The notes below the pieces were generated by a model. It was not told the origin of the DNA. It made no database searches and worked only from the letters and a program-made list of their open reading frames with translations. 64,000 bases of DNA from positions 1,922,001-1,986,000 of the forward strand of contig NZ_MPVN01000001.1 of assembly GCF_001955535.1 (NCBI RefSeq), given 5' to 3'. Made by a program: the position numbers and the translations under genes. This DNA is from Paenibacillus sp. FSL H7-0326 (GTDB lineage Bacteria > Bacillota > Bacilli > Paenibacillales > Paenibacillaceae). Positions 17,768-27,710 of the stretch are shown one piece after another; the first letter of the stretch is position 1; each line of letters begins with the position of its first letter.

Positions 17768-20700
17768 TTAATTTTGATTATAGACCAGAAGATCGAGCAT
17801 CCGGTCAATTACAGCCGCACTTTCCGCTCTGGTTGCTGATCTGGATGGGTCAAAACGACCTGTTCGATCACCGTATAATACACCGAGTCTGCTCAGTTCA
17901 TCAACGGCTTCCTTGGCCCAGTCACCAATTCTCATGTCGTCCAAATAGGTTATTGTACGATTAGAGCTAGTCGGTTCATAGGCTGCGAACTGCATTGCAC
18001 GATAAGTCATTACGGCGATCTCTTCACGGGTAATACGCTGATTCGGCTTATAGCTGCCATCCGAGTAGCCGGTTATAAGCCCTGCACTCCCTGCTGCCTG
18101 TATGCTATGTGCATACCATGCACTGTTCGGTACATCACTGTAGACCACCGCTTCCGGTGTAGCAGCTAACCCGAGTACCCGAACCAGCATTGCCGCGTAT
18201 TCTGCTCGAGTAATGGCTGTATTCGGGTCGAAGATGCCTTCCGCTGTACCGGTAACAATCATCCTGCCGGCCAGCTCCTCCACATTCGAACGTGCCCAGT
18301 GACCGTTCATATCTCCGAAGGTCACCGGATGCTCCAGCAGCAGATAGGTACTATTCGAACGGCTGAATATTTCCACTTCATTCCCATTCAATTGGAACGG
18401 CACAGGCTGCAGCCGATCTGCATTGACTTCGTCCTCTGCACGTACAGCTGCCATATGCTGTAATCTATCAAGCTCATAAGGGGTTAGGTTTATCGTTCTT
18501 TTTATATAGCGATCAAACTCGATCAATTCATAGACCTGCCCCTCTGCTGAGAATGCAGCTACCGAATAATTGACAGCCGCCAGTGGGGAATATCCCTTCA
18601 AGCTTGCCAGCTGGATTGCAGCCCGATCCTTCGTTAAGGCGAACTTCAGCTCAAACTCACCGGCTCCGGCACCAAGCTCAGCTCTGATCTGTGACAGATC
18701 GATCTCTTCCATCGGAAGCTCATAGCTTCCAAAAGACACGCCGATCTGAATCGTCAGCTTCGCTCTGTGCTGCAGCAACAAGTCCATGGCTTCCGGTAAT
18801 AACGAGATTTGTGCAGAATCATAGTCCTTGTCATCCATATCAAGCTTTATACGCAGCACTCCATCCTGCACACTGGATAGTGTTGCTGCAATTTGCTCTC
18901 CGGTAACTTCACTTTCAGCAATGTTCATCTCACTATTCGTATTCATCACGCCTTCTACCGTTATCGTTCCTGTTTCTGTCTCAGGCGGATCGACGGGCTC
19001 AGGATTCCCAGCAGGCGGTTTCGTGCCAGTGCTAGGCGGAGTCACTGGATCCGTGTCTGGATTCGTACCCGGATTCGGATTTGGATTTGGATTCTCCGGC
19101 GCTTCTTCACTTCCTGCTCCCACAATATCAATCTGAGCCAAGACAGGATCATGATCAGACACTCTTCCGCTTGCTTCTGTAAAATCAGCATTCAAATGAA
19201 CCACATCAGTCTGTGTGTACTCCGTTAAATTTTTGCTAACAAGTATATGATCAAGCACCTGTGAATTCCCATCATATGTGTAGGTGTATCGTTCTCCGGC
19301 AGGCAGGGTATCGATCAGATTATCCAGCTCATCTCCTCTTAGGATCTCTGCCGTCTCCGTGAACTGAAAATCATTCAAGTCCCCTAGCACAATGACGTTC
19401 GCTTCTTTATTTAATGCTTCATTCCCCTGTATGATGTTCTTTACAAAACCGTTCACGACCGCTGCAATTTCGTGCCGCTGTGTTTCACTAGTCAGAACCG
19501 GGGGCTGAACATTACCGAAAGGACCGTTGTCACCGGATTTAGAATTGAAATGATTAGCAATCACGATGACCTTCTCACCATGAAATTCAAACTGGGCCGC
19601 AAGCGGCTTCCGTGATTCCAGAAAAGCAGCATGCTGAGGCTCGATTCGGCCGGGATTTACACTAAGCTGATCCTGATTCGCATCATAAGTTACTGCCTCA
19701 GTGGAGCCTCCCTTTCGCTCTTCTATACTCTCCGCCAAGGTCACTCGCTCCGGATTATAGAGAAAGCCTACCCGAATATTTCCACCTGGAGCTCCACCAT
19801 CCTCATTGTTCACCGGAGCAATGTCGGTAAATGCATATTCCGGTCCACCATTTGCGGTAATGGCGTCAATCAGTGCCCGATAGCTGTCGTCCGCTTCAAC
19901 AATGCCGTTGTCTGTTTGACCGTTAGCATCCTGCACTTCTACCAGTCCAATAATATCTGGCTGCTTCATATTCGAAGTGATGGATGCTGCAAGCTTCGTC
20001 ATCTTGCTGCTGCCGACACCCGGATAGAAGTTCTCAATATTATAACTGGCTACGATCAGCTGCTCCGGATCAGGCTCAATATCCGTTATCTCTTGCTCAT
20101 AAGTCGATGGCAGGAGGGCAGGTAATGCATCCTTCGCAGGAATCACCTTGAAGTTGCCTGCATTATATCCGATCACACCCGTTACATCTCCCGTAAACTG
20201 ACTCCCCGTTCGGATATCTTGATTCGCAGCCATTGAAGCAATCAGAAGCCGCTGCGGATTTAGGTTACCCTCCTGCTTCAGAACAAGACCGCCAGCCGGC
20301 GTAAGCACTTCCTCTTCTCCATTATCAATACGAGTTGGAATGTTCATGATCTGGCTGCTTGTCCATGCTGGGCTGATAACCGCCGGGGACTCTAATCGAA
20401 CTCTCATGCCTTCCAGCGATTCGTAGAAGTCAATTCCATCCTCTTCCGGATCAAAGACAGTGAACCCGTCATTATCAATCACCTCGGAAGGTATGATTCG
20501 GCCATTCTTGCCAAGTAGGATTGGAGCAGGCAGTTCCTCAGCCTCTCCCATTTTTATAATGGAGGTCGGTACAATTTGTGTCGTTGTTAGATTACTGCTG
20601 CTTCCCTCGTTGTACTCTGCCACTGTACCGCTGATCTTTACCATATCCCCAGTAGCTGGCTTCAAGTCGAGATTAGTACTATAAATATAAATACTCTCCG

Positions 20701-22534
20701 AAGTATTCGGATCTTCATCCGGCTCCAAGTCCTGGATGTAGAACCCTTGATAGCTTCCATCACTGAATCGGTATCCTAATTGAGTGACAACGCCCTCAAT
20801 ATGACTTACCTGCTGATCAAGATAAGGAGAGCTATGCCCTGCTCCCTGGATATCATGAATGCGCGGCTGTTCGGTTGCTTCATAGGAGAAGGTATACACT
20901 TCACTGGTGTCACTGCCTGATACAGCCATAGCTTTAATTACCGTATTCACATTAATTGTAATTGGGTCTTCATAGAGCGTGCTTGATGTCGTCGGATCAC
21001 TACCGTCCAGCGTGTAATACAGGTCCGCACCAGCTGTAGGTGAAGTCAGTACAACCTGCTGCCCCCTAACGATCTTGCCCGCTGCCGGACTGGCATTCAC
21101 CGACAATAGCTCTTCAATCAAAGACTCTTCATTCAGCGGCAGAAGCTGATAGACGTCTCTGTACTGCTCGATGACACCAATGATCTTATCAAAAGACTTG
21201 CCGGCGGCAATCCCTGGCAGATTCGAATAAATAGTGAATTCGTTTCCGCCCTGTTCAGCAATCCAGCTGCTGCCTGACTTCTCCCGTATATACACGTTAT
21301 CCAAATATACAAGCTTCGCCTCATGCTGCTCACCTGAATCTGCAGCAAGATCTGCCCCTGTCACCTGAACCGGGGAAGGCACTCCTGCATTGGACTCTAC
21401 TAAGGTATAAGGAAGTGCGTCTGAAGGTGCTATCTCCTGCAGATTGTTATAGATATCCATAACTCCGCTGACACGGACCCGATCTCCTGCTTGTGCAAAG
21501 CTGGGAAAGCCATACAAGACAATGGCAGCCGTCTCATCCTGCACGTACATCTTGCTGCCATTCACATGAGTAACAATTCCAGATACCATGACCTGCTCGC
21601 CTTGAGCAGCGAGTCTTGCCTCGGCAATGGTCATTTGCGGAAGCAGATCGTAAGTATAAATCGAAGTCTCACTACGCTCCAGCCCATCCTTCTCTGCGTA
21701 AGTATGGATCGTCAGAGGTTCATTGAGTATAATCGGACCATTGACCAGCTCGTAGCCGCTGCTGTCTCCACCTAGACCATATACGTCTGCGTATACAGAA
21801 GCCCCTGCCGTTGCAGAGTTCAAGTGAATCTCCGTTCCCTGTGGATAAGCGCCCTGTTCGGGACTCGCGGTCACCGCTGCGGTCTTCGTTTGAGGCTGTC
21901 CATAGGAGGAGTTTCGTGGATCTGGGGATACAGCGGCAAAGTCCGTAGCATTGTTGTCCGTATCCAGTCCCCTGCTGCCGGGATCTGCTCCAGGTGCTGT
22001 CAGACGAACAGCTGCGATTGAATTGCCCAAGCCTGGAGCAGCGGCACTTCCCTCATATTCATTGGCACTTCCATAACCGATGAGGTCTATGAGTTCTTCG
22101 CCATGAAACAGACCTGCCTTGCCATTTGTACCGCTCATGTTGATGCTTCCTGTCTGATCAGGTGCTGGAAGAGCAGCTGTCCCGCCGCTTCCTTTGGCCT
22201 GCTGGATCAGATAATACGAGTTGGGAGGAATAGCTCCATTCAGCTCGGTCGTATTACTTGTCCCAAAAACGCCTGTTGCACTGGCATACTTTACGGTATA
22301 CCCTGTAAGATCTACAGCTTCTTCAGTCGGATTATAGAGCTCAATGAAGTCATGTATGTAGGCTGCACCCGCGTTGCCTCCCCCTCCATAGACCTGACTG
22401 ATGACGATCTGATCCCCCTCTGGGGATGCATACGCCGTACGGCTAGACATGGATGGAGTCCAAAGACCCGCTAAGATCGTTATAACGAGTACCAAGCTCC
22501 ATCGTTGCAGCGGACAACTTGTCCGTTTGCTCAT
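17768..22534 (-). CDS. SLH-anchored extracellular endonuclease/exonuclease/phosphatase-family protein
   Basis: A 1,588-residue surface protein likely to degrade extracellular nucleic acid. Domains, residues approximate: signal peptide (1-37); lamin-tail domain (40-185); a chitobiase C-terminal-like beta domain; an OB-fold like those of YhcR-type nucleases (295-375); a second chitobiase-like domain (478-550); a second OB-like domain (560-640); an EEP nuclease domain (823-1132) with ASYNIENF, VEVQD, NHFNSKSG, VLGDLNDF and the C-terminal SDHDPV; a Pro/Asn/Thr linker; an unassigned beta region; three SLH domains (1410-1588). The catalytic set Asn/Glu/His/Asp/His is present, so it should be active. 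ATAGGAGAGA precedes the ATG. Lamin-tail plus EEP resembles the ExeM group of secreted nucleases. A phosphodiesterase on another substrate is the alternative. Confidence 0.87.
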   Translation of the reverse strand: MSKRTSCPLQRWSLVLVITILAGLWTPSMSSRTAYASPEGDQIVISQVYGGGGNAGAAYIHDFIELYNPTEEAVDLTGYTVKYASATGVFGTSNTTELNGAIPPNSYYLIQQAKGSGGTAALPAPDQTGSINMSGTNGKAGLFHGEELIDLIGYGSANEYEGSAAAPGLGNSIAAVRLTAPGADPGSRGLDTDNNATDFAAVSPDPRNSSYGQPQTKTAAVTASPEQGAYPQGTEIHLNSATAGASVYADVYGLGGDSSGYELVNGPIILNEPLTIHTYAEKDGLERSETSIYTYDLLPQMTIAEARLAAQGEQVMVSGIVTHVNGSKMYVQDETAAIVLYGFPSFAQAGDRVRVSGVMDIYNNLQEIAPSDALPYTLVESNAGVPSPVQVTGADLAADSGEQHEAKLVYLDNVYIREKSGSSWIAEQGGNEFTIYSNLPGIAAGKSFDKIIGVIEQYRDVYQLLPLNEESLIEELLSVNASPAAGKIVRGQQVVLTSPTAGADLYYTLDGSDPTTSSTLYEDPITINVNTVIKAMAVSGSDTSEVYTFSYEATEQPRIHDIQGAGHSSPYLDQQVSHIEGVVTQLGYRFSDGSYQGFYIQDLEPDEDPNTSESIYIYSTNLDLKPATGDMVKISGTVAEYNEGSSSNLTTTQIVPTSIIKMGEAEELPAPILLGKNGRIIPSEVIDNDGFTVFDPEEDGIDFYESLEGMRVRLESPAVISPAWTSSQIMNIPTRIDNGEEEVLTPAGGLVLKQEGNLNPQRLLIASMAANQDIRTGSQFTGDVTGVIGYNAGNFKVIPAKDALPALLPSTYEQEITDIEPDPEQLIVASYNIENFYPGVGSSKMTKLAASITSNMKQPDIIGLVEVQDANGQTDNGIVEADDSYRALIDAITANGGPEYAFTDIAPVNNEDGGAPGGNIRVGFLYNPERVTLAESIEERKGGSTEAVTYDANQDQLSVNPGRIEPQHAAFLESRKPLAAQFEFHGEKVIVIANHFNSKSGDNGPFGNVQPPVLTSETQRHEIAAVVNGFVKNIIQGNEALNKEANVIVLGDLNDFQFTETAEILRGDELDNLIDTLPAGERYTYTYDGNSQVLDHILVSKNLTEYTQTDVVHLNADFTEASGRVSDHDPVLAQIDIVGAGSEEAPENPNPNPNPGTNPDTDPVTPPSTGTKPPAGNPEPVDPPETETGTITVEGVMNTNSEMNIAESEVTGEQIAATLSSVQDGVLRIKLDMDDKDYDSAQISLLPEAMDLLLQHRAKLTIQIGVSFGSYELPMEEIDLSQIRAELGAGAGEFELKFALTKDRAAIQLASLKGYSPLAAVNYSVAAFSAEGQVYELIEFDRYIKRTINLTPYELDRLQHMAAVRAEDEVNADRLQPVPFQLNGNEVEIFSRSNSTYLLLEHPVTFGDMNGHWARSNVEELAGRMIVTGTAEGIFDPNTAITRAEYAAMLVRVLGLAATPEAVVYSDVPNSAWYAHSIQAAGSAGLITGYSDGSYKPNQRITREEIAVMTYRAMQFAAYEPTSSNRTITYLDDMRIGDWAKEAVDELSRLGVLYGDRTGRFDPSRSATRAESAAVIDRMLDLLVYNQN

Positions 22535-22663
22535 TGGCCATCTCTCCTATCTTGTTAAAATATGTAGTATATATGAATAGCTATGGATCAAGTGTCAGGG
22601 ATCATTCTAAATGTAGAATGTGTGGAGAAATGCGGAGATATTGCGGAATCTTGTAAAATGGTA

Positions 22664-22706
22664 CAAAAAAAGGCGGGATCTCATACGTAACGTACGTTCC
22701 CACCTT
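22664..22706 (-). terminator. Rho-independent terminator of the unknown two-gene operon
   Basis: In the minus direction AAGGTGGGA (22698-22706) pairs with TCCCGCCTT (22670-22678), then a run of seven T. It lies 15 bases after the stop at 22721. Confidence 0.88.
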
Positions 22707-22720
22707 GATGTGAATCAATC

Positions 22721-23248
22721 CTATTCGTTTTGCTGCAGCTCCATGACTTCCCCAAGCCTCTTCGCTGCTTCCATCATATACCGCACCAATTCCGGAAGAT
22801 CACGCATATGATTTTCATTAATTTTACGGTTGAAATTAATTTCGACGGTATTTGTCATCATTGCTTCCGAGCCATATATATAGCTGATCTGCTGCACGGT
22901 TTTTTGCTCAGGCCACATCTCTGCCATAATCCGCTCTACCTCACTACACGAGACCGTATCCTTCATCTGCATGATATACCGAAGACACAGCACACAGCCA
23001 GGATTCTCACCCGACAACTCCAAAATTTCAGCAGCCAGCTCCTGCATAGATGCCGTAAGCTCAATCTCGGCAGATATCCGCTTCTCACCTGTCAGCTCAA
23101 ACCGAAGCATGAACACACGCGACATCGTCGACATCTCCAGCCGATCGATTCGATTCGTAATGTGAATGGCTTGATCCAGATTGTCCAGATCATACAGCTC
23201 ATTCTCGAGCGCTACTTTTAAATTATCAAATATAGTGGGATCGAACAT
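22721..23248 (-). CDS. Hypothetical protein, 175 aa
   Basis: I do not recognise a family. The protein is soluble, acidic, and largely helical, with no signal peptide or membrane segment. Two Cys lie close together in PGCVLCLRY and one more in VSCSEVE. It follows a membrane-anchored unknown protein by 15 bases on the same strand and is followed by a strong terminator, so the two form one transcription unit. The AGGAT site just before the ATG is weak. Codon usage looks like that of the neighbours. Confidence 0.7.
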   Translation of the reverse strand: MFDPTIFDNLKVALENELYDLDNLDQAIHITNRIDRLEMSTMSRVFMLRFELTGEKRISAEIELTASMQELAAEILELSGENPGCVLCLRYIMQMKDTVSCSEVERIMAEMWPEQKTVQQISYIYGSEAMMTNTVEINFNRKINENHMRDLPELVRYMMEAAKRLGEVMELQQNE

Positions 23249-23263
23249 ATCCTATTTACCCTT

Positions 23264-24340
23264 TCATTCGCTGGTCAGCGTTATATATCTTAGATTCTCT
23301 TCAGTAAAATACAAATTAAACTTAAGATCATCATTTATAGTATAGCTCCACTTGTTACCCTGCGAAAGATTAGGGCTGCCCAGCATGCTGAGCACCTCCT
23401 TCTCACTCATCCCTATGCTGATGCCATCTGGGGACGAGACGTTGTTCTTCGTAAAAAGAATCGTTGATGGCGTTGACAAGATACCCTCTTCCTCATGAAT
23501 ACGAACGGTCTTCATGTTATCATCACTGACAGAATAGTAACGGTAAGCTTCTTTATAATCGGAGTTGCTGCTGATATAACGGCTCCATTCTGCGAAATTT
23601 TTCTCCTGGATCTTGAACCGTTCCGGGTCATAAACCCGTGTCATATCTTCCTGAGGTGCAGGAGCATCCTCGGCATTTACATCGATCCCTCTCATTTCAC
23701 CGAACATACCGAGCAGCGTGCCCGGTCTGCAAAATAAATGAAGATAGCTCATCAGATTACGAGAAGCATAGAAATGCTGACCATTCAGTTCTACTGTATT
23801 GGAATCCAGATTGTACTTGATAAAATACATCTCATTATCGAGATGGAAGCGAATATACACGTCGGAAGCGAGAGCCGAGGAATTCATCTCTGTCTTCGTT
23901 GTCGATAAATTGAGGCTTGTCAGCCCCTGCACCAGAACGCGATAGCTCTGCGGCGAAACGGTGTATCCTCTAACCCCGTTATCCAAGCTGACCATAATAC
24001 TGATTCTCTTCACTGACATCTTGTCCAGCGGGAATTGATCCCCGAGATTACCTTCTGTCTTCTCAATGGGGAAAGGCAGGTCTTCAGGAAAATGGGGATT
24101 CACGGATTGAAGATGAGCTTCACTCTTAGAAGCATCAGCACTTTCCTCTTGCTTCGTCAGTTCTTCTACTGGCTCCAGAACCATACCTGAGTCTTCTTCG
24201 CTCTGTGCCGCAGGCAGACTCTGATCTTCAGCAGCATTCTGCTGCTCGGAGCTCCATATATTAATCAGTATCATCATCAAGGCTATGATCAGCATCAGGA
24301 TGATGGAGATAAACCATATTTCTTTTTTCTCCAAACGCAT
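23264..24340 (-). CDS. Hypothetical membrane-anchored protein
   Basis: No family is recognised with confidence. From the ATG at 24340 the 358-residue protein has one N-terminal membrane segment (about residues 9-28), an acidic low-complexity stretch, and an extracellular domain. The last 55 residues (ISIGMSEKEVLSMLGSPN, then beta-rich) resemble the SmpA/BamE-like fold, where GMS...V...LG.P is typical. GAGAGGGG lies 11 bases before this ATG; the earlier ATG at 24412 lacks a site. It is the first gene of a two-gene unit. A role in the envelope is inferred only from topology. Confidence 0.7.
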   Translation of the reverse strand: MRLEKKEIWFISIILMLIIALMMILINIWSSEQQNAAEDQSLPAAQSEEDSGMVLEPVEELTKQEESADASKSEAHLQSVNPHFPEDLPFPIEKTEGNLGDQFPLDKMSVKRISIMVSLDNGVRGYTVSPQSYRVLVQGLTSLNLSTTKTEMNSSALASDVYIRFHLDNEMYFIKYNLDSNTVELNGQHFYASRNLMSYLHLFCRPGTLLGMFGEMRGIDVNAEDAPAPQEDMTRVYDPERFKIQEKNFAEWSRYISSNSDYKEAYRYYSVSDDNMKTVRIHEEEGILSTPSTILFTKNNVSSPDGISIGMSEKEVLSMLGSPNLSQGNKWSYTINDDLKFNLYFTEENLRYITLTSE

Positions 24341-24542
24341 TAACGTTTGAGCCCCTCTCTCTTGAATCTTCAAGATACATGTAGATACATATAGATGAAC
24401 ACAGATGCGCAATTCTGCAAAAATTAACTTTCATACCAATATAACAGATGATCAGGCAAATGATTGTCGAAAATTGTTCTATCCTCCTGCATATTCACAT
24501 TGTAATTTTTTACAGTCTGATCATGTATCCTTAATCATAATA

Positions 24543-24578
24543 AAAAACCTCCTTCGCCACTACAGCGAAAGAGGTTTT
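24543..24578 (-). terminator. Rho-independent terminator of the sodium-coupled transporter gene
   Basis: AAAACCTCTTTCGC pairs with GCGAAGGAGGTTTT on the minus strand around a short loop, followed by TTATTATG. It is about 40 bases after the stop at 24617. Confidence 0.85.
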
Positions 24579-24616
24579 GCGTATAGTTTCTCCTAAAAAA
24601 AGAGGATGCTGCCGTA

Positions 24617-25969
24617 TTACAATTTAATAATCTGTGCCGAGTACAGGAATACGAACAACACCAGAATTGGTGCGATATAGCGAAGCATGAACAGCCATAT
24701 ACGGAACCATTTCTGCGTGAGCCCTGCTTCTTCGCCAACGTTCTTCCAGAAGTAACCTGCGAACAGAGTTACAACAAGTCCACTCAGCGGCAGGAACCAG
24801 TTAGAGGCTACAAAATCAACAAAGTCAAACACTGGCATATTGTTTATCATAAGATCTGGCATAAGCCCCATGGATACAGCGGACGGAATACTCAGCAGAA
24901 ACACCAGTCCAGATATGATCCATACCGCTGTACTGCGGCGCAAGTTCCATTTCTCCATTGCATATGAAACGGGAACTTGAAGCAGGGATACTAATGAAGT
25001 CAGCGCTGCAATTCCGAGAAGGATGAAGAACAACCCCCCAAAGAACCAGCCAAGCGGCATCGCGGAGAATGCAGCGGGAAGAGCAACAAAGACAAGACCT
25101 GGTCCCGAATCCGCAGGAATATTAAAGGCAAATGTCGTTGGGAAGATGATCAAACCGACAATGAGTGCATACAGCATATCCCCTGCGCCGACAGCCATTG
25201 TTGCTGATCCAAGCGACTGTTGACGGTTAACAAAGGCACCGTAGGTAATCATCGTCCCCATCCCGAGCGAGAGGGAGAAGAAGGCATGTCCAAGCGCAAC
25301 AAGCGCTGATTCAGGTGTCAGCTTCGAGAAATCCGGTGACAGGAAGAAGGATACACCCTCCATACCACCCGGCAGCGTAATGGAACGAATCATTAGGATG
25401 ACGAGCAGAACCAGCATACCTGGAATGAGGATCTTGTTAAATTTCTCAATCCCGCCGGAGATTCCTTTGACAACAACGAAGCCCGTAATTACAGCCACGA
25501 TGGCTCCCCATACGATAGGCATATAACCACCGGTAAATGAACCAAATTGTGCACCAAAGTCCGTATTGTTAAACAGTTGTCCACTAAAGGACAGCACTGC
25601 GTAGTGAAGTGTCCAGCCTGCTACGAGGGAATAGAATGTCATAATAACGAATGGCGCAATGACGGATAACAATCCGAATACGCCCCAAATTTTTCCTCCT
25701 CCAGCTTTGACAAAGGAAGAGGATGCGCTGCCGCGTCCTGCACGTCCAATCGCAAGCTCTGCCAGCAATACAGGCAAGCCTACAATGAGCAAGCAAACAA
25801 TAAAGAGCAGGAAGAAGGCTCCCCCTCCATACTGACCTGTAATATAAGGAAACTTCCACATATTACCCAGCCCTACTGCACTGCCGATTGCGGCCAAAAT
25901 AAAGCCTGTTGAAGAAAATCGTTCTTTTGTACCCGGTGTATCCAATTGATTCGTTTGTTTTGGTACCAT
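24617..25969 (-). CDS. Sodium-dependent transporter, NSS (SNF) family
   Basis: Imports an amino acid or related solute with sodium. The 450-residue protein has about twelve membrane segments. The N-terminal GFILAAIGSAVGLGNMWKFPY segment is the unwound helix 1 that holds substrate and sodium in this family, and GGGAFF follows. GGAGG lies five bases before the ATG at 25969, which I prefer to the ATG at 25981. It is a single-gene unit ending in a terminator. Substrate cannot be assigned; bacterial members carry tryptophan, tyrosine, leucine, alanine and others. Confidence 0.9.
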   Translation of the reverse strand: MVPKQTNQLDTPGTKERFSSTGFILAAIGSAVGLGNMWKFPYITGQYGGGAFFLLFIVCLLIVGLPVLLAELAIGRAGRGSASSSFVKAGGGKIWGVFGLLSVIAPFVIMTFYSLVAGWTLHYAVLSFSGQLFNNTDFGAQFGSFTGGYMPIVWGAIVAVITGFVVVKGISGGIEKFNKILIPGMLVLLVILMIRSITLPGGMEGVSFFLSPDFSKLTPESALVALGHAFFSLSLGMGTMITYGAFVNRQQSLGSATMAVGAGDMLYALIVGLIIFPTTFAFNIPADSGPGLVFVALPAAFSAMPLGWFFGGLFFILLGIAALTSLVSLLQVPVSYAMEKWNLRRSTAVWIISGLVFLLSIPSAVSMGLMPDLMINNMPVFDFVDFVASNWFLPLSGLVVTLFAGYFWKNVGEEAGLTQKWFRIWLFMLRYIAPILVLFVFLYSAQIIKL

Positions 25970-26162
25970 GATGTCCTCCATCTCTGTTGAAGAAAGCCTT
26001 ACATATTAAGACTCTTTTTTCTAAATTTTTTTGATATTATACAAGATAGATGAACATCCGTATACATAAAAATGTTAGTAATAGCAAGTTATAATTCTAT
26101 AGACCTATGTTAATATCTAATGAAAATTCACAAATATCCATTAAAATCATGCATTACTATCA

Positions 26163-26186
26163 AAAAGATGGCCAAAGCCACCTTTT
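26163..26186 (-). terminator. Rho-independent terminator after dck
   Basis: On the minus strand AAAAGGTGGC pairs with GCCATCTTTT across a four-base loop, followed by TGATAG; T-rich sequence also follows on the plus strand. It lies about 70 bases after the dck stop at 26253. Confidence 0.7.
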
Positions 26187-26252
26187 ATTTGTTTTATATT
26201 TATTAATGCACAAGTTCCCTGACCTATATTCAAGCATCGTTAACAAAACCAT

Positions 26253-26909
26253 CTATTGCTGCTTCCTTCTGGAAGCTTGAATGATTTGTTCTACTTCTTT
26301 CAGAATACTGTCCAAAGAAGCCGGATCATGCACATCGTATTCGTCAATGTTCAGCTTAAGTACCGGACAAGCGGTAAAGCCGCCAATCCATTTGGCATAG
26401 CGCTCATGCATCTCTTCCCAATATGCCGGATCGGTCTGAATTTCCATCTCCCGACCACGCTCTTGAATACGATTCAATATGGAAGGCAGACTGCCCTCCA
26501 AATAGATGAGAATGTCCGGATGAGGAAAATAGGGTGTCATGACCATTGCCTCAAACAGACTGGAATACGTCTCAAAATCTGTCTCACTCATTGTGCCTTT
26601 GTCTGCATGCATTTGTGCAAATATTCCGGTGTCCTCATATATGGAACGGTCCTGAACATATCCGCCACCAGCTTCAAATATACTTTTCTGCTCTTTAAAA
26701 CGTTCAGCCAGAAAATAAATCTGAAGATGGAAGCTCCATCTCTCAAAGTCATGATAGAACTTCTCCAGATAAGGATTGTGATCGACCTTCTCCAAGGATG
26801 TCTTGAATCCGAGCCGCTCTGCAAGCGCAGCGGTAAGGGTCGATTTACCCACACCCACTGTTCCTGCAACCGTAATTAAGGCGTTAGCCGGAATTTGTAT
26901 TTCACTCAT
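26253..26909 (-). CDS. dck: Deoxyadenosine/deoxycytidine kinase
   Basis: Phosphorylates deoxyadenosine and deoxycytidine to the monophosphates in deoxynucleoside salvage. The 218-residue protein has the P-loop GTVGVGKST, the DHNPYLEKFYHDFERW substrate segment, the DRSIYEDTGIF (DRS) motif and the RGREMEI lid. It closely matches what I know of B. subtilis Dck (YaaG), including length. It overlaps dgk as ATGA, so the two are coupled, the same pairing as yaaF-yaaG in Bacillus. Confidence 0.94.
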   Translation of the reverse strand: MSEIQIPANALITVAGTVGVGKSTLTAALAERLGFKTSLEKVDHNPYLEKFYHDFERWSFHLQIYFLAERFKEQKSIFEAGGGYVQDRSIYEDTGIFAQMHADKGTMSETDFETYSSLFEAMVMTPYFPHPDILIYLEGSLPSILNRIQERGREMEIQTDPAYWEEMHERYAKWIGGFTACPVLKLNIDEYDVHDPASLDSILKEVEQIIQASRRKQQ

Positions 26910-27529
26910 TTAATATACTCCTTTACTTCGGACACAATCAGGTCAAATTGCTCGCGATGCGTTACAAAATCAATCTGATTCCCGTCGATCGTAATAATTT
27001 TGGTATCAGGCTCACTCTCAGCAAGGGATGCCATTGCATGATCATAGTCAATAATCAACTGCTCTAAATAGGCGGTATCCATATTTTGCTCAAACGACCG
27101 TCCCCGCATTTGGATACGTTTCAAGAGTGTCTGAAGATCAGCCCTAATATATATAATCAAATCCGGTTTCGGAAGATCACCTGTAAGAATGTGATAAATT
27201 TGACGATACTTTTCCCATTTCACGCCGGAGAGCGTACGCTGGGCAAAGATCAGATTTTTGTAGATATGGTAGTCGGATATGACCTGCTGACCATGCTGAA
27301 TATATTTCGTTGTCGTATCTTCCAGCTGCTTATAACGATTGCATAAGAAGAACATTTCCAGCTGAAAGCTCCACTCTTCAATGTTGTCATAGAACTTGCC
27401 GAGAAACGGATTCTCCTCCACAATCTCCTTCAGCAGCGGAATATTCAGCTCCTGTGACAGCATTGTGGACAGCGTCGTTTTACCAGCCCCGATCGGGCCC
27501 TCAACAGCGATAAAGGAACCTGTGCTCAT
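26906..27529 (-). CDS. dgk: Deoxyguanosine kinase
   Basis: Phosphorylates deoxyguanosine (and deoxyinosine) to the monophosphate. From the ATG at 27529 the protein is 207 residues, the length of B. subtilis Dgk (YaaF). Motifs: P-loop GPIGAGKTT, IVEENPFLGKFYDNIEEW, the DYHIYKNLIFA segment and the RGRSFE lid. AGGAGG lies six bases before this ATG; the upstream in-frame ATG at 27565 has no site. First gene of a two-gene operon with dck. Confidence 0.94.
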   Translation of the reverse strand: MSTGSFIAVEGPIGAGKTTLSTMLSQELNIPLLKEIVEENPFLGKFYDNIEEWSFQLEMFFLCNRYKQLEDTTTKYIQHGQQVISDYHIYKNLIFAQRTLSGVKWEKYRQIYHILTGDLPKPDLIIYIRADLQTLLKRIQMRGRSFEQNMDTAYLEQLIIDYDHAMASLAESEPDTKIITIDGNQIDFVTHREQFDLIVSEVKEYIK

Positions 27530-27637
27530 GTGAATCCTCCTGTAGTTATCATGCCGATTAATCATTTATAGACAGTTTATTGTATCACAAGTTGAGGTCC
27601 GCGTGAGAGCACTAAAATCAGGAACAATTCACGAAGC

Positions 27638-27683
27638 AAAAATATCTCTCTTCGGTCATGAAGTTCATGAACCAAAGAGAGAT
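27638..27683 (-). terminator. Rho-independent terminator after the phosphonate binding-protein gene
   Basis: ATCTCTCTT and AAGAGAGAT close a long hairpin (27644-27683) with an inner TCATG/CATGA stem. On the minus strand a run ATTTTTGC follows. It is 28 bases after the stop at 27711. Confidence 0.85.
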
Positions 27684-27710
27684 ACGATCATTCAAACGGC
27701 AGATTTATTT

